Source: Obelidium mucronatum (Eukaryota; Chytridiomycota; Chytridiomycetes; Chytridiales; Chytriomycetaceae). From it: a stretch of 64,000 nt of DNA. Positions 10,728 to 22,800 of this stretch are shown piece by piece (position 1 is the first letter of the stretch; each line of letters begins with the position of its first letter). The stretch lies in NCBI GenBank assembly GCA_025765595.1, contig JAIVFH010000063.1:146440-210439 (forward strand), written 5' to 3'. The position numbers were made by a program, and so were the translations under genes. Under the pieces are notes generated by a model. The model searched no databases. It was not told the origin of the DNA and saw only the letters and a program-made list of their open reading frames with translations.

Positions 10728-11447
10728 ATGGACAGTTCAGACGCCAAAGCACTCGCTGTCCTTGAGAAGAGCATCCAAGGCACTATAGATGCCCTGTTCA
10801 AAATAAGCGCAACAACTTTTGACTTTCAGCCAGATAGCGGACCCGTCCTTCACCAGCGAATGTTTGTTTACCCCTCGCTCCAATCTCTGTTGCACTTTTG
10901 TTCTCGCACTCTTGGTTGTTTGGAACAAAGCAACACCAGCTTTTATATGATAATAACTGGGGATGCGTAGAACACGGCTGACGACGAAACTTCAGGAAGT
11001 CGAAACTGTTGCTCAGAATGTGAATGTGAACGTACCGTTTTCTGCAATTGAGTTGAGTGCCATAAGCCATATATATTTTGTAAATAGTCGAATGAAGAAA
11101 GATTTTGTTTTGGTTCTTTGACTGGGTGGATGGATGGAATGGATGGATAGTTCCATTACTGATCGAAAGACTCCTTTACATTACGCAGATGCATTGAGTC
11201 GGGAGGAAATCCAGACACGTATACCAAAGATATGACACAAGTTCTTGTGGATAAAAATCAAAAAACGAATGGAATCATTAGTGCAGTCAAGGTAAGATGG
11301 GGGTTTTCATTTCCATGACATAATCTCTCTCTCTTCTCTAAAATTATCATCATATAGCATTTACATAATCAGTTGAGCGATGAAGTACGGAGGAATTATC
11401 CAGAGTTATACGCCGAATATGAAAAAACTGTTCTGCAAAACGAATAA
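10728..11447 (+). CDS. MED10: Mediator complex subunit 10
   Basis: Four exons: 10728-10861, 10971-11051, 11189-11291 and 11358-11447; 135 aa. The spliced frame reads LEKSIQGTIDALFKIS...FQPDSGPVLHQRI, then TRLTTKLQEVETVAQN, then ECIESGGNPDTYTKDMTQVL, and ends NQLSDEVRRNYPELYAEYE. This follows the MED10/Nut2 family from end to end. The protein is a subunit of the Mediator middle module, linking activators to RNA polymerase II. Two introns use unusual donors, GTTTGT (109-bp intron, good TAATAAC branch) and GTTGAG (137 bp). The same donor type recurs in the S9 peptidase gene. The stop lies about 50 bp before the next gene's start, so intergenic space is minimal. Confidence 0.9.
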
Positions 11448-11495
11448 ATATTAAGAATATAAAAGAATGCGACGCAAGAGGAAAGCGCTCTTTTT

Positions 11496-12515
11496 TTGGA
11501 AGAAGCAAAACTGATGGGTCGAGTTTCTGATCCAAAAATAACTGAAAAAAGAATCTTAAGATATTTAAGGTACCACCACCACCACCAGAACCATTGCCAT
11601 GGCCCATGGCATGGCTTGAATACTGTCCTGTTAACACAAACGCACACGCACATACTCTCTCATTCTCTTGGCATACCTTTTTGAAGAGTTGAACCAGCGA
11701 CTAATGATTACATTACTTTCTTTTTTAGATATATGTCAACATCACAAGCTCAAGTACTCGCGCCAGCCTCTAATCTTCTACTTTCGACGCCGCCTATTTC
11801 GCCTCTAAAGAAGCGAAAGGGGACGCCGTTCCGGTCTCCAAAGCCTACCAATGAATCGGCAGATATGACAGCAGTGTACATATCATTTCCGTTTTCCATC
11901 AGCGGATACATTGACCAAGAAAACAGCAGCAATGATCAACAGCAGCAAGAATCTGATCAACAGTATCAAAGAAAGCAACAGCGGGTTTCGTCGTACAATT
12001 CGCCACAGGTTGCAGTGATTGAATCAACAACAATAGCAACAACATCAGCATCATCATCAGCATCAGCATCATCAATTTTAGTGCCAGCTTACCAAGGCGA
12101 CGCTTATCCGTTTGCGTCTCCTTTGACAACAGCAACCACAGCAGCAGCAACAACAACGGCAACGTTTCAAGCGCCGATTCGAACGGCCAACGCCAGCGTG
12201 CGGTTCGTCGGCGACTCGTTCTACGGAAGCAGCCGGTTCTGGTGGACGCGCAGCGTGCGGCCGAGTCCGGCGGCGTCCAGCGGCTCGTCGGACTCCGAGG
12301 CGCCGTCGAATGCAAACACCGGCGCACACGCAGCCGCCGGCGACGACGCCGCCGACGACGGCGCCGACTCGCAGAATGCAAATTTGGCGGCGCAAAGCTC
12401 GGCGCAGCGCGAGGGCTCGCCGCCGCGCAGGGGCGGCAACTGGCGCGGCCGCGGCAGAGGCCGAGGGCGCGGCCGTGGAAACTGGCGCGGCCGCGGCGGC
12501 GCAAACAACAACTAA
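11496..12515 (+). CDS. Unknown protein with C-terminal RGG box
   Basis: Exons 11496-11569 and 11729-12515 join in phase (AG|A TAT ATG) across a 159-bp intron, giving 286 aa. If the first exon were not used, translation could start at 11734 with MSTSQAQV. The N-terminal part has a basic stretch, SPLKKRKGTPFRSPKP, that looks like a nuclear signal or SP/TP phosphosite region. The middle is Gln/Ser/Thr-rich and low in complexity. The C terminus is a run of RGRG repeats and NWRGRG, a classic RGG box that binds RNA and is methylated by PRMT1-type enzymes. No folded domain was recognised. From about 12180 to 12510 the sequence turns strongly GC-rich. AATAAATAAATAAAATAAA follows the stop. Confidence 0.65.
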
Positions 12516-12590
12516 ATCTCGATTGGTGTTGTGTTCCATGATTTGTCGAAAACTAATAAATAAATAAAATAAATAAATAATTGCTTGGAA

Positions 12591-15500
12591 ATGCTGCTGC
12601 TTCAAACAGTCGTGTTTGCAATGGTGTGTGCGCAACAACTGTCGAATCACCACCAAACTAAACTAACTGCTTTGGTTTTTATTAGCTCGGCCAAGCTGTG
12701 GTGGTGGCCGCTGTAGTAGCTGGTCCTAAAAAACAGGTTGTGCTCAATGATGGAGACACTCGCGCCCCCCTCTCTGAGCAGCCTCTTCTTCCGAACGAAT
12801 GGGAGGTAACTACATCAGAGTCACACAGGCACTGGATTCACAAATTGGTGCTGATTTATGCATTCCATGTCAGGCATTGGGTCCATTTGCCATGGGTGCA
12901 CGAGAGCTTGGCGTTGACCCTCTTTCCGCATATGGTATTATTTTAATATTTGGGTATTCTTTTATACTCTTGTACTTACTTGAATTTTGTTAGGTGGTTT
13001 CGAAACCATTCCATATTCTGATGAAGATCGCTATCCTTCGGAATTGGCAGATGAAGGATATGTCAAATGGTTCAAAGTTTTGAAAAACGCGGATGAATCT
13101 GTTGGGCCAGTTGATTTTGCAAATGTTAGATGGGAGTTTAATCAGGATCCTTTTGGTCAGTGGCGTTTGATACCGCCGCAGGCGGAGTTTCTTCCCCCCC
13201 CCCTCCCCCCGAAGACGGGACCGTCCTTTTTACCGCCGAAGGCAGTTCATACTGCCAAATGCGGTCCAGATAACATATGAATGTCCATTTACCGCCATCG
13301 GACCATGAGTATGTAACATGAGCACAATTAACATACGCCCTTCTGCCAGGATGGACATCCCTTCATCACGCAACGTACTTTCGTGGTACTTTCCAAGTCC
13401 CTCGATCCGGAGTTTATATTGTAAATTTCAATCACGTTGTGTCATACAAGATTGATGATAAAGCATACGTGGGAAATGTCTATGGATACACACACTCTTC
13501 TGGTACTCCAATGTATTTAGAACGTGGGGACCACAGGATTTATATATGTGCTGTTATGGATGTTCGATTGTTCGGAGGGTGAGAAACAGATTTTATTTTT
13601 GGTAGATTTTAACTACGATCTTTTCAGTCAAGTTCCCCCCAAAATACTATTCAATGGGAAATTTGTTCCTGTGGATCCAGATACTCCATCACGAAATATC
13701 GTCTTGTTTAATGATGATGCTGTGGTTCCTGAAGTGCTGGATGGGAAGCTTATAACTCCGTTCTTCTCTTTAACCATCATGAATACGTTTGTGGCATCAA
13801 ATTCGAAAGCTAGGCGAAATGATTCATCATCACAATCGAACGACGAATACGCTGCGCCGTATGATATGTCCACTGTTCTTTTGGATGACTTTGGGAAGCC
13901 TACTTTTGGAAGGCAAGAAGCTGGATCGGCCGGGTGGGTCCAGATTTTGGATATTCGCGCAGTCTCGAACGATGGAACCAAGGTTAATTTCTTTTTTTCT
14001 CTCTTCCTTATTTTTGCTTTGGTCTGATGTCCCTTGCCAAAAATTAAAATAGTTAACTGCCGATATTCCAGTCATTTTCAGTCTTAAACTCGCGCCAGGA
14101 CAAATATACCCGTTACCCGTCGAAGTAGATTTTGAGTTCGAGGAATCTCAGGGTGCTGTCCTATCATCAATTCATTTTGAAATTGAAATGTATGATTTGG
14201 ATGAAAAAGACAAGTTTATGGTAAAGAGTGCCGAGTTTCCGATTCGAATGCGGGTTTGGGGGGAACCATACAAAATTACCTTCTTGGATTATGATAATGT
14301 TGTGCACTATGGTTTGTTGCCTTCTTTGGAGGGATGTTTCTGAATTTTTCAATGGGTTTCTTAGCGATGGCATTACCTCCGGCAAAAATATGTTCTGCGG
14401 TCGGGGAAAATAATTGCCCCGTGATTCTTGCCTTGCATGGGTGCGTTTGATAAAAGGGAGCGAGAGAGGGTGGTCTTAACCTTGGTTTTAATTATTTTGA
14501 AAGCGCTGGTGTAGAAGCAGAGAATCCATTCTGGACAGAAGCTTATAAGAGACAAGATTACGCTTGGGTTGATATTTTTTTTCTATATTGAACTCACCTG
14601 TTTCGCTTGTTATTAATTGACTTTTTCTTGTTGTAGATTTTATTTCCATCTGGTCGAACACCTTGGTACAACAAACAGATACATTTATCCTTTTAAAGTG
14701 GAGCTTATTATGCGTTTTTTTCGACGTAGGGGATTTGACTGGCACGGTCCGTCGAACTTGAATGTCGAATCTGCACTTCATGCCCTTACTCATTTGCACG
14801 GAGTTCCTCCCTTGATTGCTGAAACTCTTGGGATTGATCCAAATAAGCTTGTTTATTCTGGTATAGTTTTTTCAATTCTCAATTGCCTTTCTGTATCCCT
14901 ATTTTAAGCGCCCCCCCTTCTAAGGCCATAGTAATGGTGGCCAGGGAGCATGGTGGATGTCCTCACATTATCCTGACCGAGCTTTAGCTGGTATGTCTGT
15001 GTGTTTGTGCGTTCGTTAGTTTTTAAATGCCGTTTCGTGGTTGTTTTGAAGCCATGCCAGCCTCTGGTTACCTCAAAATTCAGTTCTATACCCCATATTA
15101 TATGAGAGTGGGAGACGCTTATACAGATCCAATATTTCGTGCAGTTACGTGCTTCCAAATTTAATTTATTTTTACTCTTTTCTTTTTGATATCCGCCTAA
15201 CAATTTCCCTTTTAGATTATGGAGTCTTCTATTGCGGAAAATGACATTGATATGTACGCTGCAAATATGGTTCGTCTCACTCACTATTAGTGGGATGACA
15301 TCGATGTTAATTTTCAAAAATCAGGCAGGAATTCCGATTCTGGCGCGAACGGGTGGAAATGATGACAATGTACCACCTTTAAATACTCGACGTATTGTTC
15401 GCCTTGTCAACGAATGGAATCGAGACCCCAATTCTGTCCAGTTGAGTACTAGATTTTCTGTTGTCAATGAGTTTTTTCCTTACAGTTTTCTTGTTGCTAG

Positions 15501-15739
15501 TCTCTCTGAAGTATATGGTCAAGGACATTGGTTTACTGGAATTATGAATGACGACATTTTGAGCACGTTTCTTGAAAAGCACTTGGATCCTGCTCAAAAC
15601 CCGGGACTTCAACACCCACCTTTGCCCGAAGCATTCACCATCAGTACTTTGAATCCAGGATCGACGGGAAGTAAAGGAGGAATCAAGATTTTACAATTGG
15701 AAGTGCCATTCAGGTATTTGTCTTGTTGTCATACGTTGA

Positions 15740-15770
<31 letters not shown>

Positions 15771-16456
15771 GGTTTCAACTTACACTTTGTCCATTTTTTT
15801 TTTCAAATCCAGATTAGCACAAATCAGAGTTCATCGTGAAGGGAACCATTGGATTTTGAATACAATCAATGTACGTCGGTTTGGATTCTTGAAAGATTCC
15901 AGAGCAACGATTGATACATGGGAGATTGATGGTATGCGGTTTAATGAGCCACCTAAAATTGGGCCTTCGTATTTAAGGAAAGATGACGAGACTGAGTGGA
16001 AGGTTTGTGTGTTTATTGACTTTTTTTTCTCCATCTTTATAAAACAACCAAAAAAAAACATGAAGCTTGTTCCCGACCTACTTTGGATCAGTGAAGAGCG
16101 ATACTGGAGCACATATGGTCCCGCCGTTCAAATTTTGAACCACCCATTCCTGATTGTTGTCCCATCCAATCCAACAACCATTTCTAGCGAAACGTACCAC
16201 CGGAACGCACAGTTAATTGCCACGTCCTGGTATCTTTATGGAAGAGGAGGGACCCAGATTATTCGGGATATCGATGTGCGTGACGGGATTGCGGCCAAAT
16301 ACCATTTGATTGTTTTGGGTGGGCCCAAAGACAACCTCTTTACAAGAAGACGAGAAAAGGAAGGTGGAGCTGAAGGAAATGCAAAGTTGGTCAAGTTTTT
16401 AGAGTCGGGTGGGTTTCAGATTGATACCAAGAAATATGAAGCTCCAGGAACAGGTG

Positions 16457-16492
<36 letters not shown>

Positions 16493-17084
16493 TCACCTTT
16501 CTTTTCGGGTCGTCTGATGTGATATCTATATATAGGAATGCTGTTCTTGGCGCCATCGCCAACTCGTACGTTGATGGGAATGTATATCACTGGTATCGAT
16601 GAGCTTGGGTTCAAGAGGGCTGTTTGGACGATCCCCTTTCGAACTGGGTTGATGGTTCCAGACTATCTTGTGTTAGTTAACCACCTTTTTTTTTATCTTG
16701 ATTGTGGATTGATGACGTTTCTTTTTTTTTTTCTTCTTTTTTTGGATCAAGTGTCGGAGATGAATATGGAGATCCTGCAACTGGCTGGACTGCTGGCGAT
16801 GGAAATCCTTACGGCGGGGCTGGAACAAAAGGAACTGGAGGAATATTTGCCGCCGGATACTGGTCCAACTTGTAAGTTTTGAAAAAAAAATCTGCCAAGA
16901 AAATTTTCTATTATTACAATCTTGTTGTTTGGCGGCTCAAGTTGTTATTGCCATTGATACTGGCTTGTTACTTTTTTTTTGTATTATTAATGTTCAGTCC
17001 GCTTGTAAATTGTATGTTGATTAACAAGACGTTTTTCTCCTTTCTAGTTGGGAATTCGATTCACGCTGTGGTTACCTCAAGTGA
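12591..17084 (+). CDS. Secreted S9-like (prolyl-oligopeptidase-type) serine peptidase, 21 exons
   Basis: Exons: 12591-12623, 12686-12805, 12874-12934, 12994-13155, 13350-13578, 13628-13982, 14053-14311, 14365-14440, 14504-14567, 14637-14665, 14730-14860, 14925-14990, 15052-15143, 15216-15269, 15325-15440, 15501-15713, 15813-16002, 16066-16453, 16536-16671, 16752-16871 and 17048-17084. All 20 junctions are in phase; 976 aa. It starts MLLLQTVVFAMLGQAVVVAA, a signal peptide. The alpha/beta-hydrolase triad is visible: Ser509 in GHSNGGQGAW, Asp590/591 in ARTGGNDDNVPP and His625 in GQGHW. The N-terminal half (VLGPF-like opening, ERYPSELADEGYVKW) and the C-terminal YWSNFWEFDSR also resemble large eukaryotic S9-family proteins of poorly known function. 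Introns are 53-99 bp except one of 194 bp carrying GC palindromes and the last of 176 bp. Several donors are GTT-type. Confidence 0.85.
13171..13300. repeat. GC-rich palindromes inserted in an intron
   Basis: Within the 194-bp fourth intron of the S9 peptidase gene lie TACCGCCGCAGGCGGAG (13171-13187), a degenerate inverted pair TACCGCCGAAGGCAG ... CTGCCAAATGCGGT (13231-13265) and a TACCGCCATCGG fragment. They are diverged relatives of the CCGCC-NNN-GGCGG palindromes arrayed at 43.7-44.2 and 49.9-50.4 kb. Confidence 0.75.
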
Positions 17085-17246
17085 ATTTATACATTGGTTC
17101 TAGTTTTTTATGTTTATATTAAATATATGTATTTTGAAGATGATGAAAGTATGGTTTATGTAGAAAACCGAGAAATCATGCACGAACCCCAACCTCAAAA
17201 ACACTCAACACTAATTTTCCCTCTTCATTCCTCTCAAGTCAATCAA

Positions 17247-18016
17247 TCAGCAAGATGAGGGATCCACAGTCTTCAACCAATTCAGTACATCCTCCTTCCC
17301 CGCATCTGGGAACTCGAGTTGAAACTCAATCATGAGTTGTAAAACCCTTCCCACCAACGGCCCCGCCTTGATACCATAAAACTTGCTCACTTCCCCACCA
17401 TTGAGAATGGGTTTCACCTGCCACGCCGCCTCGACTCCATACTCTGAAACAACAATTTCCCAAAACACGCGATACTTTTCCAAAATGCAAGAAACAATCG
17501 CATCCGATTCTTCCTGCATCAACAGCGGCGTCTGCTGTTCACCAGCACCACCACCATCGCCAACAACAACAACTGTCGCAGCAGCCACAGCAGACTGACG
17601 AATCGACAGCGCCTGCGTGATTTCAACAATCATGGCCATAAACACTGCCAGAACGTATTTGGAACCAAGTGGAACACACGATGTGTAGACGGAGCGGAAC
17701 CCGAGTTCTCGAATAAAGATACCAACTGATTTGCGTGTGTGGCGGCGGTGGCGGCGGTATGTCGTGGTGGTGTCATCTGTCACGTCCATTTGGTCAGATG
17801 ACGACGACGTCGTAGGCGACGCCGACGATTGCTGCTGCTCCTCAATCCGTTGATTGTACAGTTGATTCACAGTTTGTTGGATCTTTGGAATAAAGACAAT
17901 CATGGATGAGATGGCGTCGCCATCGGCGCCGCTCAACTGAATTAAAAACAAACAATAAAACAATGGTTAGGAAAGACGTAAAAACATATATAAAAAAATT
18001 AAAGCAAAAAAATTAA

Positions 18017-18054
<38 letters not shown>

Positions 18055-19615
18055 CAAAACCTTTAAAGATTGCATAATAACAAATTTGGCGGCAGGCATC
18101 ACTTTCTTCTTTTTTTCCAAGTACTTGCGGTCAATGTATGGAGTCACCATTGCACAAAGAAAAATGAGTCTGATTTCGTCTTTTGTAAACGGGCAGACGA
18201 TTCCAGTGCTGGTGGGAACAAAAAAGCGAAGTTCTTCGACAGAGAGTGTGTTGAGAATACCAACCAATGTTTCAGAGACACGCAGTCCTGCAACTAGGTC
18301 CACCGGAACTTGAGAGATTGCGAGATCAAGAAGAGAAGAAGTGGGACTCAAGTTATTGGTGGTACCTCCGACCAATGGAACCGAAGATACAGAAGCAGCC
18401 GGTGTGATAGGAGGAGCAACCTCCAAAGTCGAACCAACAGATTCGGAACCAACAAATCTCAAATCAAGCGGGGCTTCAGCCAGAATATCAGCGGCGATAC
18501 CAAATTCGTGAATCAATCGAACGGCTCTCAATGCATGGTTTAAAGAATCTGTGGACAGCATTTTATCAACTTCCACTCCGATTCGTTCTTTGCTGATTTT
18601 AGTTCCCAGGGCAGTTCTGATTTCAGCATGTTCAAGGCATACTTGGAGAATTGTAGGTTCAATGGTGAAGTTGAAGCGAGATGCAAAACGGATGACTCGA
18701 AGAATTCGAAGTGGGTCATCAATAAAAGTTTGGAGTGGCGGAAGCGGCGTCCGAATGTGTCCATTGCGAAGATCAATAAGGCCTTGACCGGTAAAGTCCT
18801 CAACCTTCTTGGTGTGCAAGTTGTAAAAGAGGGCATTGATTGTAATGTCTCTGCGCAACGCATCTTGCAGAGGAGTTCCAAATTCCTTTCAAAAACAAAC
18901 AAAAGGGAGGTGAGAAAACATGGAGAAGCCGGCTTCTGCGTTGGCATGGCATGCATTTTTCTTCTCACCATGACGGGAATTCTCGAGTCGTGATTGTAAG
19001 TCTCCGTTCGCAGGTTCACAAAATCAATGAGTTGGCCAAAGATGGATGTTGTTGCCGTTTCCAGGTGCTTCGATTTGTCCGGGTTAGAGTCAATCTTTGC
19101 AATAGACCCAATCTTGAGTTGCTGGTGGGACGGGTGGGATATGTTTGCGGCCCGCTGGTATTCGTTCACGTGTTGGGCAAACTCGAAGCCCATCAGCGAG
19201 TCCAGCGCAATGTCCAGGTCGTGCGACTCGCGGCCGAGCAGCTGTGGTTGATTTGTCAGTATTTGTCAGCACGCCCCGCCGCCGCCGCCGCCCGCCCGCC
19301 CGCCACCTTGTCGCGCACCCAGCCGCCGGCGATGCGCAGCGTGACCGTCTTGCCGGCGCTGCGTTCGAGGTGCGCCGCGACTTCGACGAGCAGCGCGCAG
19401 ATGCGCAGCTCCGCCGGCGTCAGCGCCAGCGCGTCGGCGCCGCTGCCCGCTTCTGATTGGCCCGCGCTGCTGCCGCCCGCCACGATTGCCAGCGCCGCCG
19501 GCGCAAACGGCAGCGCGCCGGCGTCCGGCGGCCCCGGTCGGCACTTGAGCGGAAACCGGAACACCTTCTTGATCATTGAAATCGGTGGTGTTGTTTTGTT
19601 TTTATTTTCTGTCAA
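17247..19615 (-). CDS. CCA1: tRNA CCA-adding nucleotidyltransferase
   Basis: Four exons: 19615-19307, 19241-18969, 18885-18061 and 17936-17247; introns 65, 83 and 124 bp; 698 aa if the first ATG is used (an ATG 13 codons in, opening MIKKVFRFPLK, is an alternative and would suit dual mitochondrial targeting). The nucleotidyltransferase head is clear: LRIAGGWVRDK then ESHDLDIALDS with the catalytic DxD, followed by RRDITINALFYN, DFTGQGLIDL and DPLRILRVIRFASRFNF of the class II poly(A) polymerase/CCA family. The enzyme adds the 3' CCA to nuclear and mitochondrial tRNAs. The C-terminal part is longer than usual, with low-complexity insertions. Exon 1 and the start of exon 2 are very GC-rich. The last intron carries a T37 tract on the sense strand. 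Confidence 0.93.
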
Positions 19616-19835
19616 AGACGAGCATCAAGCATCAAAGAGAGAAGCTCCGACTACTCCAACAAACGATGCAATGCAAGGCGGGTATTTAAAGGGTGAGTCA
19701 TGTCGTTAACTATAATTGGCAATTTGCCGATAAGGATATGTTCATTACGAGTCGCCCTAAATTGCCTGTTTGGGCTTGTCAAGAGCCAATTTCCACTGAT
19801 CACGCTTGGACACGCATTTCATTACAAGCAGCCCG

Positions 19836-19843
19836 TATATAAA
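19836..19843 (+). promoter_or_regulatory. TATA box of the giant mucin gene
   Basis: TATATAAA 54 bp before the ATG at 19897, in an otherwise open 281-bp intergenic region shared with the divergent CCA-adding enzyme. The second GPI-type gene has the same motif at 28323-28330, about 52 bp before its ATG. Confidence 0.6.
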
Positions 19844-19896
19844 CCGACCTCTCTCCCAATTTCCGCCCTTTACATACACTTAGATTGTAGACATAA

Positions 19897-22800
19897 ATGA
19901 CCGCCTACCCTAATAGACTATTGGCACTGCTTGCTACTGCTGCGAGTGTGCATGCCGCAGTAACTGCTACTTACTCTTCTGGATGCAACCCAGCACAACC
20001 AGCAAGCGTATTGAACAATTGCCCTGTTACAGATCCTCCTTCTAACTTGGCTGCCATTACCACCAGCAACTCACCTTCTGATACCATTGCTACTGCCTTC
20101 TCTGGAAGTGCCGTTGACATTGTCAACGCCCTCAGCTCTCAAATCCCATCATCAATCGGAACCTTTGATTCTGTTCAATTTCAAAACTCTCTTCTCCAAA
20201 GAGCTCAGACAATTGCTCCAGCATCTACTCTAGCACTTAACGGCATCGCTCTTTCCAGTTCTAGCAACTCTGGGCTGAATGCGGCTGCTCTCATTATCCA
20301 ATCATCTGCATTTCAGGTTTGATCCCATCCCAGCAAATTTCAGTTTTTCTGTTTACTCAAATTCTTTGTCAAAACCAGTTTACTTCCCCAACGGCCACAA
20401 CCTACAATAACGCCAGCTCCTTCACTATCGATATCGTCATTTCTGCTAACCAAGCTCAAATTGCTTACGTTCTTGGAGACTTCATCAACACTCAATGGTT
20501 CACATTCACTTTGAATATCGACGAGTCCGAACTTCTGGTCATTCTGAATTCTGAGGATCAAATTCTCGGAGTCACCAGCTTCACCCTTTCTGCACCAATT
20601 CGAAGAAAGCGAAGAGACTCAACATTCGTCATTTCCAACGGAGTGGTTAGCCTCGAGAGTCCAGTAGTAGCAACTACCACCGAAGGTTTGTTCCCATTTT
20701 TTTGCTCCAAATACATAATAACCAATGAAATCACAGCACCTACCGCCACCACTGACGCTGCTACCACTGACGCTGCTACCACTGATGCTGCCACCACTGA
20801 TGCTGCCACCACTGATGCTGCCACCACTGATGCTGCCACCACTGATGCCGCTACCACTGATGCCGCTACTACTGATGCCGCTACTACTGATGCTGCTGCA
20901 ACCACTGATGCCGCCACCACTGACGCTGCTACCACTGACGCTGCGGCCACCACTGACGCTTCTGCCACGACAGATGCTGCTGCCACCACTGACGCGGCTG
21001 CTACCACTGATGCCGCTACCACTGATGCCGCTACGACTGATGCTGCTGCCACCACTGATGCCGCTACCACTGACGCTGCCACCACTGATGCGGCTGCTAC
21101 CACTGATGCTGCCACCACTGATGCTGCCACCACTGATGCTGCCACCACTGATGCTGCCACCACTGATGCTGCCACCACTGATGCTGCCACCACTGATGCT
21201 GCCACCACTGATGCTGCCACCACTGATGCTGCCACCACTGATGCTGCCACCACTGATGCTGCCACCACTGATGCTGCCACCACTGATGCTGCCACCACTG
21301 ATGCTGCCACCACTGATGCTGCCACCACTGATGCTGCCACCACTGATGCTGCCACCACTGATGCTGCCACCACTGATGCTGCCACCACTGATGCTGCCAC
21401 CACTGATGCTGCCACCACTGATGCCGCTACCACTGATGCCGCTACTACTGATGCCGCTACTACTGATGCTGCTGCAACCACTGATGCTGCCACCACTGAT
21501 GCCGCCCACTGATGCGCACCACTGATGCTGCCACCACTGATGCTGCCACCACTGATGCTGCCACCACTGATGCTGCCACCACTGATGCTGCCACCACTGA
21601 TGCTGCCACCACTGATGCTGCCACCACTGATGCTGCCACCACTGATGCTGCCACCACTGATGCTGCCACCACTGATGCTGCCACCACTGATGCTGCCACC
21701 ACTGATGCTGCCACCACTGATGCTGCCACCACTGATGCTGCCACCACTGATGCTGCCACCACTGATGCTGCCACCACTGATGCTGCCACCACTGATGCTG
21801 CCACCACTGATGCTGCCACCACTGATGCTGCCACCACTGATGCTGCCACCACTGATGCCGCTACCACTGATGCCGCTACTACTGATGCCGCTACTACTGA
21901 TGCTGCTGCAACCACTGATGCTGCCACCACTGATGCCGCTGCCACCACTGATGCTGCCACCACTGATGCTGCCACCACTGATGCTGCCACCACTGATGCT
22001 GCCACCACTGATGCTGCCACCACTGATGCTGCCACCACTGATCTGCCACCACTGATGCTGCCACCACTGATGCCCCTGCTGCCACCACTGATGCTGCCAC
22101 CACTGATGCCGCTACCACTGATGCCGCTACTACTGATGCCGCTACTACTGATGCTGCTGCAACCACTGATGCCGCCACCACTGACGCTGCTACCACTGAC
22201 GCTGCGGCCACCACTGACGCTTCTGCCACGACAGATGCTGCTGCCACCACTGACGCGGCTGCTACCACTGACGCTGCTGCTACCACTGATGCTGCCGCCA
22301 CCACTGACGCTGCCGCCACCACTGATGCCGCTACCACTGACGCTGCCGCCACCACTGATGCGGCTGCCACCACTGACGCTGCTGCTACCACTGATGCGGC
22401 TGCCACCACTGATGCTGCCGCTACCACTGATGCGGCTGCTACCACTGATGCTGCTGCTACCACTGATGCGGCTGCTACCACTGATGCTGCTGCCACAACT
22501 GATGCCGCTACCACTGACGCTGCCACCACTGATGCGGCTGCTACCACTGACGCGGCTGCCACCACTGATGCCGCCACCACTGACGCTGCCGCCACCACTG
22601 ATGCTGCTGCTACCACTGACGCTGCCGCCACCACTGATGCGGCTGCCACCACTGATGCCGCTACCACTGACGCTGCCGCCACCACTGATGCCGCTGCTAC
22701 CACTGATGCTGCTGCTACCACTGATGCGGCTGCTACCACTGATGCGGCTGCCACCACTGATGCGGCTGCCACCACTGATGCTGCTGCTACCACTGATGCT

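Noticed and set aside
15441..15500. Unspliced reading through 15441-15500 in the S9 gene
   Set aside because: The frame is open, but removing this 60-bp segment (GTTGAG donor, GCTAG acceptor) stays in phase and gives the family-like NSVHLSEVYGQGHW.
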